Shown here piece by piece: positions 63,322 to 64,000 of a DNA stretch of 64,000 nt; position 1 is the stretch's first letter; every line of letters begins with the position of its first letter. The position numbers were made by a program, and so were the translations under genes. Below the pieces are notes generated by a model that did not search any database, was not told where the DNA came from, and saw only the letters and a program-made list of their open reading frames with translations. Location of the stretch: the NCBI GenBank assembly GCA_950295325.1, contig OX485808.1, positions 35,918,527-35,982,526 of the forward strand. Direction: 5' to 3'. The DNA comes from Polytrichum commune. Taxonomy: Eukaryota > Streptophyta > Polytrichopsida > Polytrichales > Polytrichaceae.

Positions 63322-63825
63322 GGGCCACTTCACACACGAGCCAAGAGCCGTGACCATGAAATTGTGAGAGCCCAAATGAAAGTGTCCAAAGGCGGTCCCA
63401 AATCACCTCTAAAATCATGTAGTGTGGTCACGGATCCTCGAGTGTAGTGTGAAGCCATATGTGATTGGTCCCTCAACCAAATGTTATATCACTGAATTTC
63501 TATTCATGCATGTCCTCACACATGATAAAATAGAGTAAACCAACGGTTGTAAGCAATTAGAATGCCATGGTCACCTGGGTTTGTCTTAGGCCTACCTTCA
63601 AGAGGTGGTTTTTGAAAAAATAGTCCAAATGACCATGAAACATGATCCATTTGATGCTACGTAAGAATCAATGTAGACTTTCCATCCATCTTGCATACAC
63701 ATACTCCCTTGGTCCCTCGAGCGTAGTGTGAAGTAGCGAACTTGGACCGGCTCCGCCTTTTCCACCAATGAGAGTGCTTGAAGTGTAACAGTCACGGGCT
63801 CTCAGTCTCGTGTGTGAAGTGGCCC
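63322..63825. mobile_element. Harbinger/Tourist-like MITE, 504 bp, flanked by TAA
   Basis: The left GGGCCACTTCACACACGAG is the exact reverse complement of the right CTCGTGTGTGAAGTGGCCC, and TAA flanks both (63319-63321 and 63826-63828). Inner GTGTGAAG motifs at about 63450 and 63728 suggest internal rearrangement or nesting. Same family as 29044 and the outer ends at 12293. The perfect ends suggest it is the youngest copy here. Confidence 0.9.
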
Positions 63826-64000
63826 TAAGCTACTGCGTTGCAAGGGGTTCACATGCCAAGTGTAATGTCTCTTCATGGCTTCAGCACTTTGTCAGGCGCA
63901 TATTATAACCATGTATGACAACATTTCATGACATTTTATGATCAAACCTCTAAGTTAAATGTGATGGACAAACTCAATAACTATGTTTGAAGAAAAAATA

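Overview
This is a nuclear window from a photosynthetic streptophyte. The beta-tubulin gene has two introns at the positions usual in plants (exons of 394 and 270 bp, then the last exon). The NADH-type glutamate synthase has a long N-terminal extension that looks like a plastid transit peptide. A MOK-type kinase, from a family tied to cilia, together with long repeat-filled introns and intergenic DNA, suggests a lineage with swimming sperm: a charophyte such as Chara, or a seed-free land plant. The species is an inference. No bacterial, organellar or CRISPR signal was seen.

Four protein-coding genes could be built exon by exon with consistent phases and GT-AG borders. (1) At 149-4702 (minus) are the first nine exons of NADH-dependent glutamate synthase, running off the left edge. 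(2) At 29950-33458 (plus) is a six-exon, 291-residue protein with a DEN box and two destruction boxes, a candidate plant securin of the PATRONUS type. (3) At 38455-45311 (plus) is a MOK/RAGE-like protein kinase with 13 exons recognised; the first few codons lie on an unfound upstream exon. (4) At 53422-55070 (minus) is a complete 443-residue beta-tubulin.

Most of the rest is mobile-element debris. It includes a decayed LINE (19660-23345, minus) interrupted by a hAT-like non-autonomous element with an exact 8-bp target duplication, and a second LINE fragment of the same kind (17330-18215, plus). There is a pogo/Tigger-like element (47836-48490) with a TA duplication and a broken transposase start, and five Harbinger/Tourist-like elements flanked by TAA or TTA. 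One of these also holds a hAT transposase remnant among CCCATG minisatellites. Foldback elements and an unclassified dispersed repeat with at least nine copies in both orientations are also present. Short tandem duplications sit beside each gene: upstream of glutamate synthase, between the securin-like and MOK genes, and downstream of both MOK and beta-tubulin.

The four genes do not form a pathway. Three of them do touch the cytoskeleton and cell division: tubulin is the microtubule subunit, the securin-like protein would control chromatid separation, and MOK-family kinases act on cilia. They are separate transcription units tens of kilobases apart, so clustering is probably chance. Long intervals, such as 6600-8400, 25260-27250 and 48500-50350, are AT-rich and hold nothing that could be supported as a gene.
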